Below are positions 10,897 to 19,974 of a stretch of 64,000 nt of DNA, piece after piece. Under the pieces are notes generated by a model. The model saw nothing but the letters and a program-made list of their open reading frames with translations. It made no database searches and was not told the DNA's origin. A program made the translations under genes and the position numbers. This stretch comes from Bathynomus jamesi (lineage: Eukaryota; Arthropoda; Malacostraca; Isopoda; Cirolanidae). The DNA lies in assembly GCA_023014485.1 (NCBI GenBank), contig JAJOZX010000919.1, positions 1 to 64,000 of the forward strand. The letters are read 5' to 3'. Every line of letters begins with the position of its first letter. Positions within the stretch are counted from its first letter, which is position 1.

Positions 10897-10968
10897 GGCC
10901 TATGGTGTAGTGGTTGGCATGTCTGACCGGCAATCGGAAGATCCCGGGTTCGATTCCCGGGTGGGTAC
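10897..10968 (+). tRNA. tRNA-like Pol III unit 1 (anticodon position GGC)
   Basis: A 72-nt tRNA-like fold. The D arm holds A-box TGTAGTGGTT. The anticodon stem TCTGA/TCGGA pairs around loop CCGGCAA, placing GGC at 34-36. The T arm CCGGG-TTCGATT-CCCGG contains a perfect B-box (GGTTCGATTCC). A T6 Pol III terminator starts at 10973. The acceptor stem pairs poorly and U33 is replaced by C, so it is more likely a tRNA-derived (SINE-like) transcription unit than a working tRNA. Confidence 0.5.
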
Positions 10969-11165
10969 CTCATTTTTTCAATTGTTTCGTTCTTTCGCTC
11001 TCATCTTGCGCGGATAAGTCTCCTATACAAAGCGTCGTTCTTTACGTTAATTATACTGCGTGTTTGCAGTTATAATGTATAAATGTTACGGCATGCGGGA
11101 GGTGCCCCTTTGGGGCATTGGTTTCTGCGCGTATGTAGAGGAATTACGAGCATTTGTTTGGGTGA

Positions 11166-11237
11166 GGCCTATGGTGTAGTGGTTGGCATGTCTGACCGGC
11201 AATCGGAAGATCCCGGGTTCGATTCCCGGGTGGGTAC
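11166..11237 (+). tRNA. tRNA-like Pol III unit 2
   Basis: Same 72-nt core as unit 1, including the A-box, B-box, GGC loop and downstream T6 run. It is identical to unit 1 across the core by eye; the trailing sequence has one extra C. Confidence 0.5.
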
Positions 11238-11435
11238 CCTCATTTTTTCAATTGTTTCGTTCTTTCGCTCTCATCTTGCGCGGATAAGTCTCCTATACAA
11301 AGCGTCGTTCTTTACGTTAATTATACTGCGTGTTTGCAGTTATAATGTATAAATGTTACGGCATGCGGGAGGTGCCCCTTTGGGGCATTGGTTTCTGCGC
11401 GTATGTAGAGGAATTACGAGCATTTGTTTGGGTGA

Positions 11436-11507
11436 GGCCTATGGTGTAGTGGTTAGCATGTCTGACCGGCAATCGGAAGATCCCGGTTTCGATTCCCGGG
11501 TGGGTAC
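11436..11507 (+). tRNA. tRNA-like Pol III unit 3
   Basis: Third copy. The D loop reads GGTTAGCAT (others GGTTGGCAT), the more canonical form, but the B-box is changed to GTTTCGATTCC. The array stops about 80 bp later at a TA run. Confidence 0.5.
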
Positions 11508-11600
11508 CTCATTTTTTCAATTGTTTCGTTCTTTCGCTCTCATCTTGCGCGGGAAGTCTCCTATACAAAGCGTCGTTCTTTACGTTATATATATATATAT

Positions 11601-12508
11601 ACAGGGCGTCCCAAAAAAATGTATACACACTTTAACAGCTGATAGCTCAATTGATGTTTCTTTCTTTCCAAGTTAAACCCATTAGAATTAATAATGGCAG
11701 TCAGACTAAGCTTTGAACAAAGGAAATTCATTCTAAAATGCTACTGGAGTGTGAAAACGCAGTTGAAGTGCAAAGACAGTTTAGGAGGGAGTTTCAAACA
11801 GATCCACCAACGCGACTTACCATCACTCGAATTAGAGATAAGTTTGAAGCCGATGGAACTGTTCAGAATGTCCACAAGAAGCGTTCCGGAAGACCACGGA
11901 CATCGACAAGCCCCACAAAGCAAGAAAGAGTACTGGAAACGTATCACCAAAGTCCAAGAAAATCTGTGCGGCAAGCGAGTCGTGAGGTAGGAATTTCAGA
12001 ATCGTCTGTCCAACGCATTTTGAAGCGCTGTCAATGGAAAAGTTACATTCCAAGATTAGTCCATGCTATTAATGAAGATGATCCGGACCGAAGAGTGGAG
12101 TATTGCGAGTGGTACTTGGCACGATGTGGATGTGGATTGGACGAAGGGGTTTCGTAGAATACCCTCCGCGTTCACCAGACCTCACACCACTAGACTTTTT
12201 TTTATGGGGATACTTAAAAGACAAAGTCTACGTTATAAAACCTGCAACAGTCGCTGAATTGAGAGCAGCCATTGAACGAGAATGCACACAAATACCAAAC
12301 GAAATGTTTCGTGATGTTTGCGATTCCATTGCTTCGCGTTATCAGCAGTGCCTGGACCAGAACGGACGTCAGTTTGAAAACAGGCCTTGACAAAACAATT
12401 AAATAATGTCTGTAGATTCTATTACATTTTGAAAATGAAATGTATTTTAATAAACACTGCCTTTATAATTATTTAAAGTGTGTATACATTTTTTTGGGAC
12501 GCCCTGTA
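11601..12508 (+). mobile_element. DD41D-type mariner, internal-deletion copy 1
   Basis: Inverted repeats of more than 30 bp begin ACAGGGCGTCCC and end GGGACGCCCTGT, flanked by TA. The element is about 0.9 kb instead of the usual about 1.3 kb because the middle of the transposase is gone. A nearly identical element with the same deletion lies at 60850-61760. Confidence 0.9.
11694..12390 (+). pseudogene. Mariner-family transposase lacking its catalytic core
   Basis: The start at 11694 ([14 protein letters not shown]) is followed, after one frameshift near 11738, by an open stretch to about 12110 with two helix-turn-helix regions (TLTRIRDKF type and [19 protein letters not shown]), a GRPRTST linker and the [12 protein letters not shown] block. 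The sequence then jumps to [33 protein letters not shown] and the C-terminal tail ending at 12388-12390. The segment holding the first two catalytic Asp residues is missing. The 139-residue frame starting at 11738 keeps an intact DNA-binding half. The SPDLTPLDFF spacing style matches DD41D mariners such as the one at 33-34 kb. Confidence 0.88.
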
Positions 12509-12724
12509 TATATATTAGGGTGGTCTACAACAGCGTCTTTTGGAATTTTAAATTCGGTCACATCTGCCCTTATTCTATTACCCCACAAGAATAAACGTGC
12601 CAATTATCTTTGCTCTAGGACCTTTTATACACTCGCTCAAAATGAAACAATTTGAATAATGACTTGACAATTTATGACTGGAATATTTATTGAACAAGGA
12701 TAATAATGACTTGACAATTTATGA

Positions 12725-12764
<40 letters not shown>

Positions 12765-12808
12765 GAAATTATAACAGCGGAACAAATAATGCACACAGTT
12801 GAAGATCT

Positions 12809-14998
12809 TTAGGTCTTCTTGAGACCAGTTTTAGTCGGCTCTTTGAATTCCTTGCGGTGCTGAGCGACTGCGCGGAGAAGGTACTGCTTTTGCGCTTCAT
12901 CCTTCGTGATTGTGCTGTTGAAAGCCTTAATGAGCGCAACTCCTCTCTGCGCAATCGTTAACCACTGCCATCTTCTCTACACGTTCCTTCATTCCTTGGT
13001 AAGCTGGATCTGTGTTCCAATCATTTGGTGTCTTTGACAGGAATGATTGCGCCTGTTCACTTCCGTGCTGCATGACGAGGTTGAAGAAGATTGCTGAACG
13101 TTTAGTGGCATAGAATTCCAAGGGATTGCTCGAGGAGAACGTTTTTTCCGTCCACGTGCTTGAGTCCTTTCTTTTTCGGGAACAGCTACGATGTTGTGAG
13201 CAATCCTCTCCTTCGTGGACGCGTGAACTCGAGGATCAAAGAATGCCAAGGGGATTAAGTGCTCAGAAATGAACCACAAATGGCGCTTCATCGCGGCAAA
13301 TGCCGCGTCGTTCGTCTTTCCTGGGTGAGCTTTCAGCTGGCGCAAGAAAGTGAGGTCATTCAATGGAGCCATATATGCAACACTGGCCTCGTTCCAGTAG
13401 CGGCCGTAAAGGAGCATGATAAACAGGCTTAGTTCCTCGATGTTCCGTTTCTCGGTCTGAAGCAATGTGAATTGATCTCTGAATAGGAACACCTTCAGCG
13501 TGTAAATGGCCTTGGCCATCCATCGCGCATGGTGCATGGCTCCATGGCTTCGAATTCTCACAGGACCGTCAAGCTTCCTTCCCAAGAAAAGGAGGCAGAG
13601 AAGCATCAGTTCATCATAGTCGTCCCGCTGGCTCTTCTTCTTGACAGCCTCCTTGTAGTAGGAGACCATTTCCTTCCTCTGCTCTGCTGTTTCAATGAAC
13701 AGGCTGTCGGATGCACTCTCGAACTTGCTGCGATCAATGAAAACCCAGTGCTGCTTGAAGCGCTTGAATAGGCCAATTTCAGGTCCACTGGATGTTCCGA
13801 AACAAGCACCGAAGGCCGCAGCAAGGACGACTTCTACCACGTGGTGTCGGCAAGCGATCCACACCAGATCAATACCCAACTCCTTTTCAATGAGAGTACA
13901 AGCTCCAGCATGAAGTCCCGTGTTGGACGCAGTTGTATCAAAAACAAGACCTCGAACGTTGCCCCTCAAAGACCAGTCGTCCACAAGCTTCAGGCACGCC
14001 TGAGCCTGAGATACTCCAGTTGCAGCAGCTACCATTGGAACTCCAAGGAGTTTCTCTTCCCCGTTACCGGTTACAAGCACAGCCACACGGTCCACCACCT
14101 CTAACCCATGGGAGATATCTGTAAGCAGCTTGCTATCCCAGTGCAAGAGAAGGGGCTCATGGGTCTTGAAAGTGGCCTGATCTTCGCGGCACATCGCTTC
14201 ACGTGTACATTGTCTCACGCGACGAATGGTGCTGCGTGAGGTTGACACTTCGTCCAAGTTGTGCCCCAGCGATTTAACAGTTGCTGCGACCACTGCCATT
14301 CCTTTCCTGTCACTGAAGTTGTGGCGATCCAAGGCTAAGGAAATGTCAGGCGTGATCACAGACTTCAATCGCTTAGGAGTGGAACGTTTTTCGTGCTGAC
14401 TCCTTAAAAACTACAGTATCTGAATCTGATGATTCAGATGTGCTTGAACTAGAAGCCTCCAGTTCTCCCTGGGACCATCTCGCATCCGCCTCGCGCTTGG
14501 CCTTCTCCTCTCGGTTCATCTTCGCCTCACACCGAATCCTCTTCCTCGTTTGTTGGTCAGCCATTTTCTTGTCAATCGGGCCAAAGCTGGAGGAAGTGGG
14601 ATTATCGAGCTGAGCGACAAGGAAGTTCTTGTCCTCCTCATTCATCATGGTCTCGAGGGCGTCATGACGTGAAAGATCGAACACATCGTCAAGGTCTCCG
14701 CGAAATATGTCCTCCTTCATTCTGTAGGATGGGAAATTCTTTGTGCGGTTCTTCTTCAGCCCCTTGTATTGCTCGTACAGTTTCAGGAGCTTCTCAGCGT
14801 ATCTGGTATCCGTCATTGGAACGTTTGCTTTTGTCCAAAACGGGATCAAAGCCTCAATGGTCATCACCGCACTGTTATATTCTGTCTTCCTCTCCTCCAG
14901 ATGGTGGAACATGAATTTCCCCTAGTTAACTTCTCCTCCGCCTTCCCTAGTAACCACACCTCACTGCTAGACCGTGTTTTTGATTGCTTCGGCGGCAT
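12809..14998 (-). pseudogene. Transposase of copy A (D-D-CxxH type, four frameshifts)
   Basis: The start at 14998 gives MPPKQSKTR followed by SSEVWLLGKAEEKL, matching the N-terminus of copy B (KKEVWFIG). Frame breaks fall near 14917, 14380, 13130 and 12935. In order: an N-terminal helical region with PFWTKANVPMTD; an acidic Ser-rich linker; a basic RLKSVITPDISLALDR; LLHWDSKLLTDI (first acidic residue, about 14145); VDRVAVLVTG and LLGVPM; LVFDTTASNTG (second Asp, about 13950); WIACRHHVVEVVL (CxxH-type, about 13850); SGPEIGLFKRF; MHHARWMAKAIY; KRHLWFISEHLIPLAFFDPR; and a C-terminal VNDCAER...ALIKAFN block. This resembles a hAT-like RNase H fold but lacks a BED finger. Minor reading: a hAT sublineage. 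Confidence 0.8.
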
Positions 14999-15017
14999 TT
15001 CTACACATTCCTACAAA
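14999..15017 (-). promoter_or_regulatory. Splice-acceptor-like site before the copy A start
   Basis: The minus strand reads a pyrimidine stretch ending TTCTTTTGTAG about 15 nt before the ATG at 14998. Copies B and D have comparable sites in the same place, suggesting a 5'-untranslated intron. Confidence 0.45.
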
Positions 15018-15215
15018 AGAAGCCAAATTTAGTCATACTATAGTAATCAGTCATTAGTGAGACACGTCATGCATGATTGAGCGACCTCTTAACGACACCG
15101 TAGACCAACCATACTTCACACAGTTATTCACACTAAGTGTAGGAACAAAAGCAACAATGACCCAAAAGTGAAATCTCAGATGCTAAATTTTCCCTATGCT
15201 TGTGAACCACCCTAA

Positions 15216-15256
15216 TATATATATTATATATATATATATATATAATATATATATAT

Positions 15257-15278
<22 letters not shown>
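15216..15278. repeat. (TA)n tract
   Basis: Interrupted TA/TTA repeat between copy A and the next LINE fragment. Confidence 0.9.
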
Positions 15279-15284
<6 letters not shown>

Positions 15285-15287
<3 letters not shown>

Positions 15288-16405
15288 TTCTAAATTGCCC
15301 TCCTGCGGTTTCTATCTGTCCCTTCATCTCTAATTTCCTTTCTGGTCGATCTATAGCTGCAGTTGTAGATGGCAACTGTTCTCCTAAAGCTATTATATTA
15401 ACATTGGTGTTCCTCAGGGTTGTGTCCTGTCACCCACTCTTTTCCTTTTATTTATTAATGATCTTTTAATTCGCACTTCCTGTCCTATTCACTCCTATGC
15501 CAATGATTCCACCCTTCATTTCTCTACCCGCTTCACAAAGCGTCCTTCAACAGTCAGGCGATGATTCCCGTGGGACGACAATGATGCACCTGACCTCTGA
15601 TCTTTCTACAATCTCTGAGTGGGGCAGAAAAGACCTTGTGGCTTTCAGTGACTCAAAAACTCGGTTCCTCCATCTCTCTACTCGTCACAATCTTTCACGC
15701 GACTTATCCCATTACCTTCAACAATCCACAACTGAATCCTTCATCTTCTCTTAACATTCTTGGCGTTTCCTTTTCTTGTGATCTTTCGTGGAAAGGTCAC
15801 GTATACTCTCTTTTTAAAACAGCTTCTTAAGAGGTTAGGTGTGCTGTACCGCCTCAGCAGTTTCTTCATCTCACTCGGTTGTTGTCTCTGTATAGGGGTC
15901 TTGTCCGCCCCAGTATGGCGTACGCTTCTCCTCGGGTGGCTCAACCCCCACAGCTGTACTTGACCGGGTGGACTCAAAGGCTTTTCGTCTTATCAATTCC
16001 CCGCCTCTGACTGACTGTTCTTAATCCCTCTCTCTCCGCCGCAGTGTTGCATCACTCTCACTTTACTGTCGCTATTATAACGGACACTGTTCTTCTGAAC
16101 ACTCTTAACTGCATGCCTCCTTTACCTTAAGGAGAGCTTGCAGTACCAGGCTTTCAATACATTCTCAGCCATTTTGTCCAACTCTCTAACGTAGGATTGA
16201 ATCGGTATTTGCAATATTTCATCTACTCAACTGGTTAATTCATGAACAATCTTCCTCAATCCATCTTCCCCCTGATTGTGACCTCCAATCTTTCAGACGC
16301 AGTGTCCAGGCATTTCGAAAACTTTGGAGCTTAATTTCGACATTCTTCTTCGCCTTCTATGGGGTGGGCGTTTTTGCGGGCGTTCGTCCTTGGCCATCTT
16401 TTGTG
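15285..16405 (+). pseudogene. Jockey-type LINE ORF2 fragment, copy 1
   Basis: The 3' half of a non-LTR retrotransposon RT, starting in the palm (FLSGRSIAAVVDGNCSPK). At about 15493-15510 the catalytic box reads YANDST where the sister copy at 51.6 kb reads YADDST, so an essential Asp is Asn. Downstream: LTSDLSTISEWG, LNILGVSFS, then RLGVLYRLSS and the C-terminal KAFRLIN, NGHCSSEH and LQSF blocks in several frames. It is 5' truncated and ends at (TA)n near 16409. About 80 percent similar by eye to the copy at 51.3-53.2 kb. Confidence 0.82.
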
Positions 16406-16406
16406 C

Positions 16407-16460
<54 letters not shown>

Positions 16461-16461
<1 letters not shown>

Positions 16462-17830
16462 GAGGGTGGGATAAAATAAATTTTAATCGGGTTGAAGGAT
16501 TTTATCGAGACAAATGCAGATATGTACCTTAGAGTTTATTCTTCAAAACGATGCATTTACTTTTCTATAAAATCACCCTCTACTTCGATACATTTACGCC
16601 AATGATAAAAGAGTTTTTGAAATCCATCCCGGTAAAACTCGGAGCTTTGACTACGAAACCAAAAATTTCACAGTGGCCTTAACTTCTTCGTCAGACTCGT
16701 AGCGATTTCCACGGAGATGTTCTTTAAGTTTAGGAAAGAGGTGAAAATCGCATGGTGCTAAATCGGGGCTTATATGGTGGATGCAATAAGACGGTGAATT
16801 GCAGATCCTCAATTGCTTCTCGCGTTTGAACACTTGTGTGAGGCCGTGCGTTGTCATGGTGAACAATGACTGCGTTTTTGTGGGTGCGAACCCTCATGAT
16901 CCGTTTTTAAAACTATTTCGGAGTTTCAGTATAACGTGCGGAGTTGATTGCTGTCCCTCTTTCTGTGAAGTCTTCGAGAACAACAACAACATTGATATCC
17001 TAAAAAAACAGTCATCATCACTTTTCCAGCTGATTTTTTAAATTTGAATTTTAAATTTTTTTTGTTCCGGTGAATTTTTGTGCCGATATTCCATGGATTG
17101 CAGTTTATTTTCAGGGTCATAATGGTGGACCCACGTCTCGTCTCCTGTCACAATGCTGTGCAGAAATTAATTTTCATTTTCGAAGCGCTGCAGATTTTTT
17201 TGGTAAATGCGTAGTCTCTCAGTTTTCGTCTCGGCAGTGAGCATGCGAGGCACCCATCTGGCGCAGACCTTTCGGTAACCGAGAATATTGATAATGTGTT
17301 CCACTCGCTCTTTGGAGATGTCGAGCATTGCAGCAATTTCATTTTGTTTAATGCGACGATTTCCACGAATCAGTTCGTCAACGTAGTTCCGATGAGACTC
17401 GTCGGTTGCCATTACAGGCCTTCCACTTCGCGGTTTGTCTCGTAAATCTTCTTGCCCTGCTTCTCCTTCTTTACACTGCCTCCCCCAACGTCGAACGGTA
17501 TTCACATCAGCACACTGTTTGCCGTACACAGCTTGCATTCGCCGATGAATGTCTATGGGAGCAACACTTTCCGCGGTAAAAAATTCAATTACGGCACGTT
17601 GCTTGAAGCGAACGTCTTTACTCCTTTCCATTGTAATCGATACTGAACCAACGTGTGAAATGAGTGTAGGCTATATTAGGCTGTACATAAAACCGGTTGT
17701 ATCTGGTTACCTCTACACAGTCTGGAATGAGGTGGAGATATCAAGTTAAACACAAAACCGGTTTTATCTGGCTACCTCTACACAATCCAGAATTATTCAA
17801 GTGGAGGCATTAATTTTTAGCTCACCCGCG
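16461..17830 (-). mobile_element. Mariner (DD34D), near full length
   Basis: Ends CGAGGGTGGGATAAA (left) and complement CGCGGGTGAGCTAAAA (right) form imperfect inverted repeats between TA runs. Within the 5' part, two copies of a 38-bp word containing AACCGGTTGTATCTGG-type sequence lie at about 17692 and 17757, a local duplication. Confidence 0.85.
16557..17631 (-). pseudogene. Mariner DD34D transposase (broken)
   Basis: The start at 17631 gives MERSKDVRFKQRAVIEFF, a normal mariner N-terminus, with a long open stretch through two helix-turn-helix motifs (DIHRRMQAVYG; QNEIAAMLDISKERVEHI) and a GRPVM linker to about 17170. After a stop come IVTGDETWVHHYDPE (first Asp, about 17145), a damaged middle, VIVHHDNARPHTS (second Asp, about 16855), SPDLAPCDFHLFPKL (third Asp) and a tail ending EGDFIEK at 16557. 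The total of about 355 codons matches the family. All three Asp remain; several frameshifts inactivate it. Confidence 0.88.
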
Positions 17831-17831
17831 T

Positions 17832-17878
<47 letters not shown>
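17831..17878. repeat. (TA)n tract
   Basis: TA repeat separating the mariner from the next element. Confidence 0.9.
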
Positions 17879-17882
<4 letters not shown>

Positions 17883-18112
17883 CCGCTGTGCCCGCTTTAA
17901 TTAAATCTGCGAGTAAAAGAGGACTAAGTGTATTCTGAATACTTTAGAGTACATTATTAGTAGGTCAAAAATATTTAGAAAGCACATGGAAAGTAGATAA
18001 AAAGGTTTCCCTCCTGACTAACAGTGTTTTCTGAAGTTTGAAAAATTATGCCTTTTTGGGTTAAAGAAAATTTCCGCCTTACTTTCAATATAACTTCGAC
18101 CTACTAAATGTA

Positions 18113-19737
18113 CACTGCGTTCCAAATTATTAAGCAGATTACATTTTCTTCAATGTTTTCAAGTTTTTCCCCGATTTCAATGAAAGTTGTAGCAAATAAT
18201 CACTATATACAGTATATAGCAGCATTGATGGTATTCATTTCGATAAAATATTTTAATAATTAAAATAATTATCTCATTTTATTGAAAAAGGTAAAATATT
18301 GTGTTCCGAATTATTAAGCAAGTATTCTATTTACGGATCTAAATGGTGAAAATGGGTAAGAAGAAGGATTTAACACTAACTGAGAAAAGAAAAATAGTCA
18401 AGTTACTCGCTGAAAATATAAAATCTATTGAAATTGCGAAGCAGTTTGGCAGAGCTTATCGAACTGTAAACAAGTTTGTAGCGGAGCGTACCAAACTGAG
18501 GCAGCGAAGTGATAAAGGAGCTATGAGAAAAGTGACAAGGCGGCAGATATCTGTAATCAAGCGCAAATTGCAAAGCATCCATTGTCCTCAAGTAGAGAGA
18601 TTTTTGAGCAGGCTGGCATACATAATGTACCAAGAACATCTCGATGTAGAATCCTTCAAACAATTGGCAAGACGCATAAACTTACGATTCAGTCACCATT
18701 AACACCAGGTACAAGAAGCAGCGTGTTGAATGGGCGCGTCAGTACGTGAAAACAGATTTTAATACTGTATTGTTCACCGATGAATGAAAAGCAACCCTTG
18801 AGGGACTTGATGTTTGGTCAAGAAGATGGATTGCTGAGAGCCAATTTCTACCATCGAGATTAAGACGCCAACAAGGTGGAGGTAGTTATGTTTTGGGCAG
18901 GATTGATAGGCAATGAAGTAGCTGTTCCATACAGAGTGCCTGATGGTGTAAAAATGAATGCCCAGTTTTACACAAACCTTCTAAAGAAAACCTCATTCCA
19001 TGGTAGAGATTGACCCTTAGCAATCCATCTTCTTGACCAACCATCAGATTCCTCAAGGGTTGCTCTTCATTCATCGGTTAACAATGCAGTATGAAAATCT
19101 GTTTTCACGTACTGACGCGCTCATTCAAACACGCTGTTTCTTGTACCTGGGTGTTAATGGTGACTGAATCGTAGGTTTACACGTCTTGCCAATTGTTTGA
19201 AGGATTCCACATCGAGATGTTCTTGGTACATTATGTATGCCAGCTTGCTCAAAAACCTCTTTACTTGAGGACAATGGATGCTTTGCAATTTGCGCTTGAT
19301 TACAGATATCTGCCGCCTTGTCACTTTTTATAACTCCTTTATCACTTCGCTGCTCAGTTTGGTACCCTCCGCTCGCTACAAACTAGTTTACAGTTCGATA
19401 AGCTCTGCCAAACTGCTTCGCAATTTCAATAGATTTTATATTTCAGCGAGTAACTTGACTATTTTTCTTTTCTCAGTTAGTGTTAAATCCTCTTCTACCC
19501 ATTTTCACCATTTAGATCCATAAAAGAATACTTGCTTAAAATTCAGAAAACAATATTTACATATTTTTCAATAATATGAGATAATTTTTTAATTATCAAA
19601 ATATTTCATCGAAATGAATACCATCAATGCTGCTATAGTATATAGTGATTATTTGCTACAAATTTTATTGAAATCGGGGAAAAACTTTTGAAAACATTGG
19701 AGAAAATGTAATCTGCTTAATAATTTGGAACTCAGTG
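18113..19737. mobile_element. Foldback Tc1-like element
   Basis: Both ends read CACTGCGTTCCAAATTATTA-like sequence (right one CACTGAGTTCC). The whole left arm, about 18113-18856, is repeated in reverse at about 19000-19737, leaving a unique centre of about 140 bp. Each arm holds the terminal repeat, 5' region and first part of the transposase; the centre continues the transposase of the left arm. The result is a huge near-palindrome able to form a hairpin. Confidence 0.85.
18343..18990 (+). pseudogene. Tc1-like transposase, N-terminal half
   Basis: MVKMGKKKDLTLTEKRKIV begins a Tc1 helix-turn-helix (AENIKSIEIAKQFGRAYRTV) and continues into RRQISVIKRK. Frameshifts follow near 18690; then RVEWARQYVKTDFNTVLFTDE (first Asp near 18780, followed by a stop in place of the usual residue) and DVWSRRWIAES. 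The centre adds VAVPYRVPDGVKMNAQFYT. The second catalytic Asp and the Glu are missing because the sequence turns back into the inverted arm. The mirror copy on the minus strand (19523 to about 19000) is similarly broken. Confidence 0.78.
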
Positions 19738-19776
19738 TCCTTTCACAATCTGCTTTACAGTATACACAGCGGACAC

Positions 19777-19970
19777 GTTTAACAGTTTATTATTCTACTA
19801 TTATTATTTTTAGGGTCATTCAGATTGGATGGAAATTTTCACGACACACAGCAGTGTGATTAATTTTTCACTTTGTATATGGCACCGGTATCTCGGTAAC
19901 TTTTTTTTTTAAACGAAATTCTGTTACATAGTATTTGAAACTAAAATTCTATTCTAACTGAAGTAGCTTC
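19777..19970. other. No gene recognised
   Basis: AT-rich spacer between the foldback element and the tandem repeats; no signal seen. Confidence 0.4.
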
Positions 19971-19974
19971 CCTG

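Larger units (their letters stand above)
10631..11590 (+). repeat. Tandem array of ~270-bp units with tRNA-like cores
   Basis: Three direct copies of a unit; the shared word GGCATGCGGG starts at about 10821, 11090 and 11360, giving periods of 269-270 bp. Each unit has a leader with a small GCCCC/GGGGC hairpin, a tRNA-like domain, a T6 run and a GC-balanced tail. The first about 105 bp (10631-10735) is part of the same unit in reverse orientation, so the array begins head-to-head. The copies differ by only a few bases, indicating recent duplication or homogenisation. Reading frames that cross the units are a by-product of the repeats. Confidence 0.85.
12515..15215 (-). mobile_element. TTAGGGTG-terminus transposon, copy A
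   Basis: Inverted ends: left TTAGGGTGGTCTACAA, right (complemented) TTAGGGTGGTTCACAA. It is about 2.7 kb with one transposase on the minus strand, and both outer flanks are TA runs. A 24-bp direct repeat (AATGACTTGACAATTTATGAC) occurs at about 12656 and 12706 near the 3' end. It belongs with elements B (42140-44852), C (46030-47770) and D (48270-51235). Confidence 0.85.
17879..19776. mobile_element. Outer element with GTGTCCGCTGTG ends
   Basis: GTGTCCGCTGTG at 17879-17890 is repeated inverted at 19765-19776. The left interior (17891-18112) is AT-rich and non-coding; only about 27 bp remain on the right. The foldback Tc1 at 18113-19737 sits inside, so this looks like an older non-autonomous element that received it. 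The parent family is unknown. Confidence 0.5.

Noticed and set aside
10728..11676. Repeated open frames of 60-107 codons beginning MLRHAGGAPLGHW
   Set aside because: They are translations of the tRNA-like repeat unit; they overlap the structured RNA core and have no family features.
11601..12508. Functional mariner transposase
   Set aside because: The first two catalytic Asp residues are absent, so it cannot catalyse transposition by itself.
12656..12729. Two 24-bp direct repeats read as a target duplication
   Set aside because: They are 50 bp apart inside copy A and next to TA; a local duplication is simpler than an excised element.
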